Source: Pegethrix bostrychoides GSE-TBD4-15B (GTDB lineage Bacteria > Cyanobacteriota > Cyanobacteriia > Elainellales > Elainellaceae). From it: a stretch of 64,000 bases of DNA. Made by a program: the position numbers and the translations under genes. Below the pieces are notes generated by a model. It worked only from the letters and a program-made list of their open reading frames with translations. It searched no databases and was not told where the DNA came from. Every line of letters starts with the position of its first letter. Positions within the stretch are counted from its first letter, which is position 1. Positions 1 to 8,313 of this stretch are shown piece after piece. The stretch covers positions 1 through 64,000 of the forward strand of contig JAHHHV010000086.1 in assembly GCA_019359155.1 (NCBI GenBank), read 5' to 3'.

Positions 1-174
1 ATCCTCTCCGTATTGTTGGTACTGCCACCACCAATCTGCGATCGTGTTGCGGTGCACGCCCAGATAAGTCGCTATTTCTGTGACTGGTTTCCCCTGTTCT
101 CGTAGCCGAATCGCTTGCTGCCGCAGATATTGTTGGACGGCTTGAGTGAGGTCACGAGCATCCTGGTTCTCCAT
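1..174 (-). CDS. IS630-type transposase, N-terminal part (cut by window edge)
   Basis: The minus strand from an ATG at 174 reads 58 codons without a stop to the window edge. The peptide has a helix-turn-helix of the kind that opens IS630-family transposases, with segments IREQGKPVTEIATYLGVHRN-like in character followed by a Trp-rich WWWQYQQYGE stretch. The domain would bind the element's terminal repeats; the DDE catalytic domain would lie outside the window. AT-rich sequence follows to about 235, but I could not fix the terminal inverted repeat. The element borders the AT-rich orphan gene at 296 and supports reading the left edge as accessory DNA. Whether the transposase is intact cannot be judged here. 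Confidence 0.7.
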   Translation of the reverse strand, partial: MENQDARDLTQAVQQYLRQQAIRLREQGKPVTEIATYLGVHRNTIADWWWQYQQYGED

Positions 175-295
175 ATTTCACGCCCTATTACTTCTATTTA
201 TAGTATGCCTTCTCTTCTATTGCCGGGTTAATAAGCGCCTTAAAGATCGCTAAACTGTGAATATGGTTGGGTGCATGAGCGTTGTCAGGCATGTT

Positions 296-1444
296 TCACC
301 AATCCATGTTAGCTGCATCTTCATGTACCCTTATTAGATATTCAACAAAACCTTCCATGTCTTCTATCGAAGACATAGCTCTTGAGTAAGTTGAGTCTGA
401 AGCGTACGGAAGAATAGTTGGTAAACTACTCTGCATATAAATGACTTCTGGAAACAAATTCGATCTCCAATAAAATGTCATGAAGTCTTCTATTGCTTTT
501 ATAGCTTCTTCTTCATTGAATTCAATGCCATTTTGCATGGAAAATCGTGAGCTTCCTTTCTGGTGCGGCATAAGTAGAGGAACAGCGCCCGCGCCGGAGT
601 GAATTTGAAAGGCTTCGCCATTCTTACCAAATGCACCGTGTGCCGCGTAGTTTCTTATGTGGCGCTTTATAGAAACTAGTTGGTCATAATGAGCTTTTGA
701 TTTTTGATCTTGAACATCAAGGCAGGACTTAAATTTCGATGCCCAGTCACTGTCAGCTAAATTAGCGACATCTTCGCCAGTTGATAGAGATCCTTTCAAA
801 ATTGCCGCATGAATAAATACATGCTCTGTGAAGCTAAAGAACGCATCAATTGCTGAAATTGCAAGCCATTCTGATTCTTTCTTAAGGCCGTAATCAGAAG
901 TCTCTACGCTCCATGATGAGATCGAGTGTTGTTTCCGTATTCTTTCATTTTTTCGAGAGTTTATTTCTAAAATTTTTTTCTTATATTCATCAACAAAATA
1001 GACGTACCTATCATGTAGCTCAAGGCTATAATTCAACACATTTAAGTCAGACCGCTTTGCCGCTTCGTTGGCCACCCATTCAAAGTATGGATGCGCAGCT
1101 TTTATAGCCTTAGTTATTCTTTTGACGATCTCCTGACAATCTGACTCTTGATTTTCTTTATCTGAAGCAAATAACCCCATTCCTAGCTTTCTGTGCTCCA
1201 GTAAATAAGCGTTTCCGTTGTAATCAATGGGAACCGACCATGAAACCTTCTCAAACTGACCTGAGTTTTTATACCCAAGGAGGTCAACAAACAAGAAGTA
1301 AACCAAATAATATGGCGGCAAAGACCTCCCTGCATCCGTGCGAGATACTCCAAATAGAGAGTCTTTTTCCACAGCAGAGGCAATAGGGGCGAGAATTCTC
1401 TCGACTTTTTGCTTCAAAGTTTCAATGTCTTCCGGGAAATTCAT
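296..1444 (-). CDS. Uncharacterised AT-rich protein with a HEPN-like Rx4H motif
   Basis: This 382-residue soluble protein belongs to no family I recognise with certainty. Near its C-terminal third is RHIRNYAAHG (Arg264, Asn265, His269). That fits the R-N-x3-H (Rx4H) signature of HEPN domains, which are often ribonucleases in toxin-antitoxin, abortive-infection or CRISPR-linked proteins. The motif sits after a predicted helical segment around residues 195-260, as expected for a HEPN fold. The N-terminal part is charged and has no visible motif. The gene is clearly richer in A and T than its neighbours and lies alone beside a transposase fragment, so recent acquisition is likely. A defence role is an inference only. 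The ATG at 1444 has no strong ribosome binding site. Confidence 0.6.
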   Translation of the reverse strand: MNFPEDIETLKQKVERILAPIASAVEKDSLFGVSRTDAGRSLPPYYLVYFLFVDLLGYKNSGQFEKVSWSVPIDYNGNAYLLEHRKLGMGLFASDKENQESDCQEIVKRITKAIKAAHPYFEWVANEAAKRSDLNVLNYSLELHDRYVYFVDEYKKKILEINSRKNERIRKQHSISSWSVETSDYGLKKESEWLAISAIDAFFSFTEHVFIHAAILKGSLSTGEDVANLADSDWASKFKSCLDVQDQKSKAHYDQLVSIKRHIRNYAAHGAFGKNGEAFQIHSGAGAVPLLMPHQKGSSRFSMQNGIEFNEEEAIKAIEDFMTFYWRSNLFPEVIYMQSSLPTILPYASDSTYSRAMSSIEDMEGFVEYLIRVHEDAANMDW

Positions 1445-1916
1445 TGTTGGCCCCTATCGCCTCACTGTAATACTATAATATTGGGTTAAAAATCTTTACA
1501 TAACGTCCCTGTGCAGGCACATGGGCAGCAAGGATCTGCATAACGTCCTAGAAAGGAATTAGGCCAAATTTTTTCGTATAGTATCCTCTTCGGCATACTT
1601 TCGGCTTCAGTCGTTGGCTCGACCCGCCAAAAATCAACAGACGTTAACATCCGCCCATCCCCACTTGTGCAGAGCTGAGTTTCGGTTTATGATCTCTCAA
1701 CTGGTTTGGTGCTACCGCCAGTATTAGGGCTTGAGGCGAGGGCGCTGACTAGAAGTGTTGGACGCACGACTAGCCAGCTAACCTACCTGTCTGCTTACCG
1801 CAGAGAGGCAAGCTGTGTCGATTCTACTGGATTGCTCAGCCTCGCAACGTAAGCGGTTTGAGAAACCGTCGTCTTGAGTTCTTTTTCTTCAACGCAACGC
1901 AAGAAAAAGGATCAAT
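1445..1916. other. Spacer without a recognised gene
   Basis: No credible reading frame or RNA gene was found. The decamer CATAACGTCC occurs twice (about 1499 and 1539), and a short CGGTTT-GAG-AAACCG hairpin lies at 1854-1868. The right end forms the leader of the small ORF at 1917. Confidence 0.5.
1881..1909 (+). promoter_or_regulatory. Hairpin next to the small ORF's ribosome binding site
   Basis: CTTTTTCTT at 1881-1889 is perfectly complementary to AAGAAAAAG at 1901-1909 across an 11-base loop containing CAACGCAACGC. The 3' arm overlaps the purine-rich AAAAAGGA that would serve as ribosome binding site for the ATG at 1917. Folding in the mRNA would therefore mask it. That this controls translation is an inference; the stem is AU-rich and of modest strength. 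Confidence 0.4.
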
Positions 1917-2117
1917 ATGATGTCTACAGAGTTCAACGAACGTCTGCCGGAGCCGCTTGAGCAAAGAGCGCAGGTTTGGATTGTTGGGACAAGAGAGCAG
2001 GTGAACCACATTGTCAATGAGATGCATGTTAGGCAGATGGCCGACCGCAGCCAGTTCTCGCCGCTCGTGCCCTCGCCGTTCTCTCCCGGTAAATTCATGA
2101 GCGTGCTGCTGAGGTAA
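1917..2117 (+). CDS. Small uncharacterised protein, cyanobacterial type
   Basis: The 66-residue product has protein-like composition: a charged N-terminus, a central QVWIVGTREQVNHIVNEM segment that looks like a short strand-turn-helix, then a Pro/Ser-rich tail ending MSVLLR. It has no signal peptide or membrane segment. I recognise the general type from small conserved cyanobacterial hypotheticals but know no function. Two ATGs stand in tandem, and either could start translation behind AAAAAGGA. Two things support it as real: a terminator-like hairpin follows the stop codon, and a damaged copy of its C-terminal half lies at 2885-2950 beyond the toxin-antitoxin genes. Confidence 0.65.
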   Translation: MMSTEFNERLPEPLEQRAQVWIVGTREQVNHIVNEMHVRQMADRSQFSPLVPSPFSPGKFMSVLLR

Positions 2118-2135
2118 GCGCCGCTCTGTGGAGAT

Positions 2136-2171
2136 CGTGAGTTCGGGTCGAGCATTTAGCCCGAATTCACG
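2136..2171 (+). terminator. Hairpin after the small ORF
   Basis: CGTGAGTTCGGG at 2136-2147 pairs with CCCGAATTCACG at 2160-2171 (12 pairs, one of them G-U) around a 12-base loop. It starts 18 bases after the stop codon at 2117. The following T run is weak (CCTTTGTC), so it may stabilise the 3' end rather than terminate efficiently. Confidence 0.45.
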
Positions 2172-2282
2172 GCCTTTGTCTCGAAAGACCGATTAGTTTT
2201 AAATTCCTTGACCTGCTTTACCAGGAGTTCTCAGTCGTCACTCGGTAAGATGGAGATACACAAAGCAACTTGTAGCACCCTG

Positions 2283-2516
2283 ATGAATTCACGATCTGAC
2301 TTACTCACTCGCATTACCCAAATTCCGGGGCAATGTGGTGGTCGTCCTTGCATTCGAGGGATGCGAATTCGGGTCACCGATATTTTAGAAATGTTGGCTG
2401 AAAACGTGAGCGTGACTGAGATTTTAGAAGACTTCCCCGATTTAGAACTGGCGGATGTGCAAGCCTGCCTGCTCTTTGCAGCCCGTCGCACTGATTTTCC
2501 TAGACTGACGGCATGA
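2283..2516 (+). CDS. DUF433 family antitoxin
   Basis: The product is a 77-residue DUF433 protein with the family core GRPCIRGMRIRVTDILEML, followed by a second short helical half (SVTEILEDFPDLELADVQAC). DUF433 proteins are small DNA-binding antitoxins paired with PIN-like DUF5615 toxins. They neutralise the toxin and usually repress their own operon. The start at 2283 was chosen because family members begin a few residues before the ITQIPG-type segment; the frame is open upstream to 2208, but that extension does not resemble the family. Its stop overlaps the toxin start by four bases (ATGA), showing translational coupling. The pair sits in the accessory left end of the window. Confidence 0.85.
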   Translation: MNSRSDLLTRITQIPGQCGGRPCIRGMRIRVTDILEMLAENVSVTEILEDFPDLELADVQACLLFAARRTDFPRLTA

Positions 2517-2863
2517 CAATTTGGGTTGATGCTCAACTACCTCCCACTTTGGCAGCTTGGTTGTCCATCACCTTTGACTTAGAAGCTGCTGCTTTGCGAG
2601 ACTTGTCGCTCCGAGATGCTCAAGATATCGAAATTTTTGAAGCAGCACGAGCCGAAAATGCTGTGATTATGACAAAAGACAGCGACTTCATTGACCTAGT
2701 CTGTCGCTTGGGCATACCCCCTCAGATGCTGTGGCTAACCTGTGGCAATGTCACGAATCGCAACCTGCGACAACTGCTGACTGCTACTTTGCCTGATGCG
2801 TTGGCACAACTACGCCAAGGTGAAATGATCATAGAAATCAGCAACCGTTCCGAACTGTCCTGA
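2513..2863 (+). CDS. DUF5615 family PIN-like toxin
   Basis: This 116-residue protein has the fold signature of DUF5615/Mut7-C-like PIN nucleases. An N-terminal strand carries an acidic residue (IWVDAQLPP), a central segment is RDAQDIEIFEAARAENAVIMTKDSDF with the TKDSDF motif, and a C-terminal strand-helix contains TCGNVTNRN. The acidic residues Asp6, Asp57 and Asp60 (approximate numbering) would form the metal site of a ribonuclease. It is encoded directly after, and overlapping, the DUF433 antitoxin, the usual arrangement of this type II module. It looks full length and intact. The RNA target is unknown. Confidence 0.85.
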   Translation: MTIWVDAQLPPTLAAWLSITFDLEAAALRDLSLRDAQDIEIFEAARAENAVIMTKDSDFIDLVCRLGIPPQMLWLTCGNVTNRNLRQLLTATLPDALAQLRQGEMIIEISNRSELS

Positions 2864-2884
2864 GACTCATTGACGAATGGACGA

Positions 2885-2950
2885 ATGCAGACCAGGCAAA
2901 TGGCCAGCCATAGCCAGTTCTCGTCACCGTTTGCCCTGCGACTGCTCACG
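2885..2950 (+). pseudogene. Truncated copy of the small ORF at 1917
   Basis: Translation from 2885 gives MQTRQMASHSQFSSPF and then a short Leu-rich end. This matches the last half of the small protein (MHVRQMADRSQFSPLVPSPF...SVLLR) after two short deletions. Base-level similarity is clear around GGCAGATGGCC versus GGCAAATGGCC and around CAGCCAGTTCTCG versus TAGCCAGTTCTCG. The relic lies between the toxin stop and the recG stop and has no proper end of its own. The toxin-antitoxin pair is thus bracketed by two copies of the same sequence. Confidence 0.6.
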
Positions 2951-5390
2951 TCAAAATCATGCCGCCCATCAGCCGCCGGTAGCGATACTCCAGCTCAGCT
3001 TGCAGTCCCGGCCAACGCGCCAAGCTAACATCCAGCTCAATCACCTTCTCAGCGGCCTCACGCGCCAAATTCAGCACGTCCTGATCTTCCACCAAGCTCG
3101 CCAGCGCAAAATCTGGCAGACCCGACTGCCGCGTGCCCAACACCTCGCCAGGGCCGCGAAACCGCATGTCCATCTCCGAGATAAAAAAGCCATCCTGCGA
3201 CTGCTCCAGCACCGTCAGCCGTTGCCTTGCTGCCTCCGCCTTCGAGCTATTCATCAGCAGACAAAACGACTGCGAGCTGCCGCGCCCCACCCGGCCCCGC
3301 AGCTGATGCAGCTGCGACAGGCCAAACCGCTCGGCATGTTCAATCAGCATCACCGTCGCGTTCGGCACATCTACACCCACCTCTACCACCGTCGTTGACA
3401 CCAAAATCTGCGTTACGTTATCCCGGAAGCGCGTAATCGCCTCGTCTTTTTCAGCAGAGGTCATCCGCCCATGCAGCAGCCCCACCTGAAACTCTGGAAA
3501 CACCGACTGCAAATGCTGATGCTCATCGGTGGCCGATTTCAAATCCAGTTTCTCAGACTCCTCCACCAGCGGCAGCACCACATAGACCTGCCGCCCCTGC
3601 GCCACCTCGCGCCGGATCAGGTCATAGGCATGGCTGCGGTCACGTCCGCTCAGCATTGTGGTTTGGATCGGCTGGCGACCGGGCGGCAGCTCGTCAATTT
3701 GGCTCACGTCCAAATCGCCATGCAGCGTCAGCGCCAGCGTCCGGGGAATTGGCGTGGCCGTCATCGTCAGCACATGCGGGAAGCTGCCCTTTTGCTGCAA
3801 TCGCGCCCGCTGCTGCACCCCAAACCGATGCTGCTCGTCGATTACCACCAGCCCCAGCTTAGAAAACTGCACCGGATCTTCAATCAGGGCGTGCGTGCCC
3901 ACCAGCAGCGGCAGTTCGCCTGTGGCCAGCTCACTCAAAATCTGGCGGCGTTTGGCGGCACGAGTCGAACCCGTCAGCAGCTCCACAGGCAGATGCAGCA
4001 GATTAAACCAGCTCACCAGCTTGCGGTAATGCTGCTCTGAGAGCACCTCAGTCGGAGCCATCAAAGCCGCCTGATAGCCCGACTGGATCGCCGCCAAAAT
4101 CGCAATCACAGCCACCACCGTTTTACCAGAACCCACATCGCCCTGCACCAGTCGATTCATCGGGGCAGGCTCTTGCAGATCGTTGAGGATGTCATTCACC
4201 ACGCGCTGCTGAGCGTCCGTGAGCTGGAACGGCAAGACCTGATGGAACTGGTCAATCAGCGCACCGGTCGGGGCAAGGCTGGCGCTAGTCTGCACCTGTC
4301 GCTGCGCCATGCGTCGCTTTAATAAGCCCAACTGCAAGTAGAAAAACTCGTCAAACACCAGCCTGCGTCGCGCCGCTGCTAGTGCTTCTGAATCAGGTGG
4401 AAAGTGGATATGCGAGATCGCAGTTTTCAGATTAGTTAGCTCATATTTCTGGCGTAATCCCTCCGGCAGCGGCTCCTGAATTTGCTCCACCGCAGGCAGC
4501 GCCGCCACAATTGCCTTCCGCACCACATCCGCGCCCACGCCCTCAGTCAGCGGATAGATGGGCAGCACTCGCCCCACCTTGAGCGAATCAATTGGCGCGT
4601 CAGAACTATCGATCACCTCGATCTGCGGATCTTCCAGCGTCACGCCATATTTGTCCTGCTTCACCAACCCCGAAGCCGCCACCACCGCCCCCACCGGATA
4701 GAGCCGCTTTTGCTGCTCTTGCCAGCCGCGATTCTGAAACCGTGCTCCCGGAAAAAAACGCACCAGCTTGATCTGCCCGGTGGAGTCGCGGATGCTCAGA
4801 TCCAGAATCGTCAGCTTGCTGTTGCGGGGGCTGGTAAAGCAGGTGCAGCGCGTGATCTTGCCGACAATCGTCACCGTTGCTCCGGCCACAAGCTGCCGAA
4901 TCGTGACTTGACGGGCATAGTCGATATGGTCGCGCGGGTAGTAGTAGAGCAGATCGCGGACGGTGAGCAAGCCCAGCTTGGCTAGCTTTTCGCTATTTTT
5001 AGCGCCAATCCCAGGAAGATAGGTGACGGCCTGCTCCAGCTTGGGTGGCAGCTTGGCAGTTTTTTCGCTCAAGCTAGTGGTCTTGGGGCGCGAGGCTTTG
5101 GGCTTGCTGTCTTCAACAGGCGCTTCTAGCGCTTGGCGCGTTTGGTAGAGCGCTCGACGGGTTTCGGCTACTAAATGCTGCCGCTCGGAAAAGCTGAGAT
5201 CGCTGTACTGCGTAAACTCGCTGGCAATCGTTTGCAGCCGCTGGCGTTCGGTTGGCGGCAGGGCGGGAGGCGGCTGATTCAGGCTAAAGCTGAGGAATTC
5301 ACTGAAGCGGTACTGGCTACCCAGCAGGTCGTTGAAGCCGCGTTCTGCCTCAACGCTCAGCGCTTTTTGAAGTCGCAGCCAGTCGAGCAT
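2946..5390 (-). CDS. recG: ATP-dependent DNA helicase RecG
   Basis: RecG remodels stalled replication forks and branch-migrates recombination intermediates. The 814-residue protein has an N-terminal extension of about 110 residues, as usual in cyanobacteria. A helix-hairpin-helix-like segment (LPGIGAKNSEKLAKLG) and the OB-fold wedge domain follow at roughly 165-270, and then the SF2 motor. Motif I GDVGSGKT lies near residue 416, the Walker B box DEQH near 517, TMTATPIPRTL near 545, and motif VI QLRGRVGRG near 700. The C-terminal TRG-like region FRGPGEVLGTRQSG is present. It begins two bases after the stop of the upstream unknown gene at 5393, so the two are probably cotranscribed. Confidence 0.97.
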   Translation of the reverse strand: MLDWLRLQKALSVEAERGFNDLLGSQYRFSEFLSFSLNQPPPALPPTERQRLQTIASEFTQYSDLSFSERQHLVAETRRALYQTRQALEAPVEDSKPKASRPKTTSLSEKTAKLPPKLEQAVTYLPGIGAKNSEKLAKLGLLTVRDLLYYYPRDHIDYARQVTIRQLVAGATVTIVGKITRCTCFTSPRNSKLTILDLSIRDSTGQIKLVRFFPGARFQNRGWQEQQKRLYPVGAVVAASGLVKQDKYGVTLEDPQIEVIDSSDAPIDSLKVGRVLPIYPLTEGVGADVVRKAIVAALPAVEQIQEPLPEGLRQKYELTNLKTAISHIHFPPDSEALAAARRRLVFDEFFYLQLGLLKRRMAQRQVQTSASLAPTGALIDQFHQVLPFQLTDAQQRVVNDILNDLQEPAPMNRLVQGDVGSGKTVVAVIAILAAIQSGYQAALMAPTEVLSEQHYRKLVSWFNLLHLPVELLTGSTRAAKRRQILSELATGELPLLVGTHALIEDPVQFSKLGLVVIDEQHRFGVQQRARLQQKGSFPHVLTMTATPIPRTLALTLHGDLDVSQIDELPPGRQPIQTTMLSGRDRSHAYDLIRREVAQGRQVYVVLPLVEESEKLDLKSATDEHQHLQSVFPEFQVGLLHGRMTSAEKDEAITRFRDNVTQILVSTTVVEVGVDVPNATVMLIEHAERFGLSQLHQLRGRVGRGSSQSFCLLMNSSKAEAARQRLTVLEQSQDGFFISEMDMRFRGPGEVLGTRQSGLPDFALASLVEDQDVLNLAREAAEKVIELDVSLARWPGLQAELEYRYRRLMGGMILT

Positions 5391-5392
5391 AG

Positions 5393-6370
5393 CTATTCCG
5401 CCTCATCGAACCAGCTGGAGCGCCATGCAGCCTCAGCTTGAGCCACAGCACGCTCTTTCTGACGGTGGCGATATTCACGGCCTAGCTTGCTGAGCTGGGT
5501 GAGCAAATGTCGCAGCTTCAGTCGCCCCGTCGCGGCTGGCGCATCGCCAAACTCAATTTCTGAGAGCCGTAGCCGTACAGCCACAATTTGGGTCACGCTC
5601 TCGCTAGAGCGCTCTTCGTCTTCAGATTCAATCAGCAAATTCATCAGGTTTGGCGGGCCAGAAGCCGCTTCAGATGACAGATCGGCCTTAGCGGCAACTT
5701 CCAAAATTGGCTCTGGCAGTCGATCTGGCAAAATCTTAGCCTGCTGCAACACCTGATTCGTGGCGTGGGAAATGGTTTGCAGCACTTCTAAAATCTCCGA
5801 TTCGAGAGCGCTCTGCCAGCGGGCAATATCTCTGGGCCGAAGCTGCTCTGATCTCGGCGCGTCAGCATCTAGAGCATCATCAGGCTGAGCCGGAGAACTC
5901 GCTTCTGAATCCTCAGGCAAATTATCGGGCGGCAAATCATCGGGCGGCAAATCATCGGGCGGCTCTGACTCGGCTGATTGACCGAAGGCGGCAAACAGAT
6001 CGATATGGGTTGAGGGGGCTGCTGTTGGCTCAGCAGTCGCTTCAGATCGAGCGCTGTTCAGCAGCTTGGGATCTTCATCCGGGGGCGCAACGGGGTAAAG
6101 AGACTCAATCAGCTCACGCTTTGCCTGCTGAGCTAACTGCCGCAGCGCCTGCTGTAAGGTTTGACGCTGGCTGAGCGTCAGACTCGTAAACTGCTCTGGA
6201 TAGCTGTGAGTGCAAATATGGTAAGCCGCCAGCACCAGCTGCCGCCGCACCGCCTGTCCCAACACCGTCAAATACTCCTGATAGGCATCGTAAAACGCTT
6301 GAGCGATTGCCTCAACTGTCTGGTCGAGTACGGCAATTTCCTGTTCAATTTGTCCGATTGCCCTCGCCAT
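5393..6370 (-). CDS. Uncharacterised helical protein upstream of recG
   Basis: The 325-residue product is unrecognised. The N-terminal 100 residues are helical and rich in Gln, Leu and Ala. The middle (about residues 105-175) is acidic and low in complexity, and includes a three-fold PPDDL-type repeat encoded by a 15-bp tandem repeat at 5921-5965. The C-terminal half is again helical, with RLRLSEIEFGDAPAATGRLKLRHLLTQL-type sequence split by a short turn. There is no signal peptide or membrane segment. The two-base spacing to recG suggests one transcript and perhaps a link to DNA repair, but only by position. The disordered linker appears to have grown by repeat duplication. Confidence 0.7.
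   Translation of the reverse strand: MARAIGQIEQEIAVLDQTVEAIAQAFYDAYQEYLTVLGQAVRRQLVLAAYHICTHSYPEQFTSLTLSQRQTLQQALRQLAQQAKRELIESLYPVAPPDEDPKLLNSARSEATAEPTAAPSTHIDLFAAFGQSAESEPPDDLPPDDLPPDNLPEDSEASSPAQPDDALDADAPRSEQLRPRDIARWQSALESEILEVLQTISHATNQVLQQAKILPDRLPEPILEVAAKADLSSEAASGPPNLMNLLIESEDEERSSESVTQIVAVRLRLSEIEFGDAPAATGRLKLRHLLTQLSKLGREYRHRQKERAVAQAEAAWRSSWFDEAE
5921..5965. repeat. 15-bp tandem repeat, three copies, inside a gene
   Basis: Units begin at 5921, 5936 and 5951 and share ATCGGGCGGC. They are in frame and encode the repeated Asp-Asp-Leu-Pro-Pro segment of the protein at 5393-6370. Confidence 0.85.
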
Positions 6371-6548
6371 AGCCCGACCTAATCTCTTCCTTCAAATCTT
6401 AGATCTGATTCACAAAAGCTGCGTCAAAGCTGGATAGTATTCTAGATCGCTAGCCAAATAGCCAGCCAGATAGCCAAAATAAAGGGCGATAAACATCAGA
6501 TCTAGCGTGATCTAATCCCTACCGCCCACTGACTAAATTTGCAGGAGC

Positions 6549-7319
6549 CTACTTTTTAGACTTTTTTTTGCCACTGGCTTTCGCTTCAGGTGCAGGCGCA
6601 GCAACAGCCTCAGGTTTAGCCTCAGGTTCAGGTTCAGCAACAGCTTCAGGCGCAGCAGGTGCAGTGGCTCCAGTCTGAGCAGCCACTTCTGCGGCAAAGT
6701 CGCTCTCTTCCTTCTCGATGCCTTCGCCCATCACAAAGCGCACAAACCGCCGCACCTGGATGTTTTCACCCAGTCCAGCGATATTTTGCTTCACGAATTC
6801 GGCCACCGTGATGCTCTGGTCTTTGATGTAGGGCTGATCGAGCAGCGATAGCTCTTTTAGCCGCTTGTCGATGCGTCCGGCGACGATTTTTTCGCGCACG
6901 GCTTCAGGCTTGTTGCCCAGGTCATCTCGCCCAGACTCAATGCTCTTCTCGCGCTCGACAATATCAGCCGGGATATCCTCGGCTCTGACATATTCGACGT
7001 TGGGGCAGGCCGCAATCTGCATGGCAATATCTTTAACGAGCGCTTGAAATGCTTCGTTGCGCGCCACAAAGTCGGTCTGGCAGTTGATTTCGACTAACAC
7101 GCCGACGCGACCGCCCGTGTGAATGTAGCTGCCCACCAAGCCTTCTGCTGTAATCTTGCCAGATTTCTTCTCAGCTGAGGTGATCCCTTTCTGGCGCAGC
7201 CACTCCATGGCTTTTTCGATGTCGCCCTCTGTCGCTTCTAGGGCTTTTTTACAGTCTCCAAATCCTGCGTTGGTTTTATCCCGCAGTTCCTTGACAAGCT
7301 TTGCTGGTATGTCTGCCAT
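6549..7319 (-). CDS. tsf: Translation elongation factor Ts
   Basis: EF-Ts exchanges GDP for GTP on EF-Tu in the cytoplasm. The 256-residue protein has the N-terminal UBA-like domain ([20 protein letters not shown]), then the core with the conserved [12 protein letters not shown] segment around residue 78. It ends in an Ala/Pro/Glu-rich tail of about 45 residues with a Lys-rich terminus (GKKKSKK), unlike the E. coli protein but common in cyanobacteria. It lies downstream of rpsB in the classic rpsB-tsf order, with a 205-base spacer that holds a long inverted repeat. The ATG at 7319 gives the standard [13 protein letters not shown] start. Confidence 0.98.
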   Translation of the reverse strand: MADIPAKLVKELRDKTNAGFGDCKKALEATEGDIEKAMEWLRQKGITSAEKKSGKITAEGLVGSYIHTGGRVGVLVEINCQTDFVARNEAFQALVKDIAMQIAACPNVEYVRAEDIPADIVEREKSIESGRDDLGNKPEAVREKIVAGRIDKRLKELSLLDQPYIKDQSITVAEFVKQNIAGLGENIQVRRFVRFVMGEGIEKEESDFAAEVAAQTGATAPAAPEAVAEPEPEAKPEAVAAPAPEAKASGKKKSKK

Positions 7320-7427
7320 TGTTGCTTCAATCCTGTCTAGATGAGTTTGCAGAAATCTGCGTGAGTTGCAGCATTTTCATGATCTATATCCAGATCAAGA
7401 TGCCACTCTTAATTTTGAGCTGTTTGG

Positions 7428-7482
7428 TGCATTAGAGCAAAATATATTGCGCTGATATCGCTCTTTATCTTGCTCTAATGCA
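7428..7482 (-). promoter_or_regulatory. 13-bp inverted repeat between rpsB and tsf
   Basis: TGCATTAGAGCAA at 7428-7440 is the exact reverse complement of TTGCTCTAATGCA at 7470-7482, with a 29-base loop. It lies in the transcribed spacer of the rpsB-tsf operon. No T run follows on the minus strand, so it is more likely a processing or attenuation structure than a full terminator. Confidence 0.55.
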
Positions 7483-7524
7483 GAATCAAGCTACGAGCAG
7501 GCTACAAATCTCGAACTTACCAGC

Positions 7525-8313
7525 CTAGCTCGCTGCTGGGGCTGCGCCCTCAGGCACAAATTCGCTGTCGTCGTAACCTTCTTCGCCCATATCCTCGTAG
7601 TCTTCGTAGATATCCTCTTCGCCCTCTAGCTCGCCGTGCCGACCTTCATAGATCGCATCAGCCAAGCGACCCACGATCAGCTTAATCGAGCGAATCGCAT
7701 CATCGTTTGCTGGAATCGGGATATCGACGGTATCGGGATCGCAGTTAGTGTCTAGCAGCGAGACAATCGGCACATTCAACTTCTGGCATTCCTGCACCGC
7801 ATTGTACTCGCGGCGCTGATCGACAATCAGCACAATATCCGGCACTTTCCGCATGCCCCGGATGCCGCCCAGATACTTTTGCAGCTTCTCCAGCTCGCGC
7901 CGCAGCATGGCCGCCTCTTTCTTGGGAAGCAGATCGAGTGCGCCAGTATCTTGGCGACGCTCTAGCTCTTTCAGTCGCTCAACGCGGGTTTTGATTGTCG
8001 CCCAGTTGGTCATCATGCCGCCCAGCCAGCGCTGGTTGACGTAGAATGCGCCGCAGCGTGAAGCTTCTTGGGCTATGATGCCTGCTGCCTGCCGCTTGGT
8101 GCCGACAAACAGAACGCGCTTACCCTGCTCGGACGCGACCCGCAGATAGTTATAGGCTTCTTCCATGAGCCGGGCGGTCTGCACCAGATCGATAATGTGA
8201 ACGCCATTGCGAGCGGTGTAGATGTAGGGAGACATCTTGGGGTTCCAGCGGCGGGTCTGATGCCCAAAGTGAACGCCCGACTCCAGTAACTGAGCCAACG
8301 AAACAACTGCCAT
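7525..8313 (-). CDS. rpsB: 30S ribosomal protein S2
   Basis: S2 binds late to the 30S subunit near protein S1 and is needed for initiation. The 262-residue protein shows the complete family pattern: [19 protein letters not shown] at residues 9-27, [20 protein letters not shown] near residue 95, and [12 protein letters not shown] plus [13 protein letters not shown] near 185-210. The C-terminal tail is very acidic ([19 protein letters not shown]), a feature seen in several cyanobacterial S2 proteins. A GGAGCTT element precedes the ATG at 8313. It is the first gene of the rpsB-tsf operon. Confidence 0.98.
   Translation of the reverse strand: MAVVSLAQLLESGVHFGHQTRRWNPKMSPYIYTARNGVHIIDLVQTARLMEEAYNYLRVASEQGKRVLFVGTKRQAAGIIAQEASRCGAFYVNQRWLGGMMTNWATIKTRVERLKELERRQDTGALDLLPKKEAAMLRRELEKLQKYLGGIRGMRKVPDIVLIVDQRREYNAVQECQKLNVPIVSLLDTNCDPDTVDIPIPANDDAIRSIKLIVGRLADAIYEGRHGELEGEEDIYEDYEDMGEEGYDDSEFVPEGAAPAAS

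Noticed and set aside
3471-4040. Long plus-strand frames inside recG
   Set aside because: They run antisense to well-conserved helicase motifs, have skewed His/Gln/Arg-rich composition and no ribosome binding site. They are shadows of a GC-rich gene.
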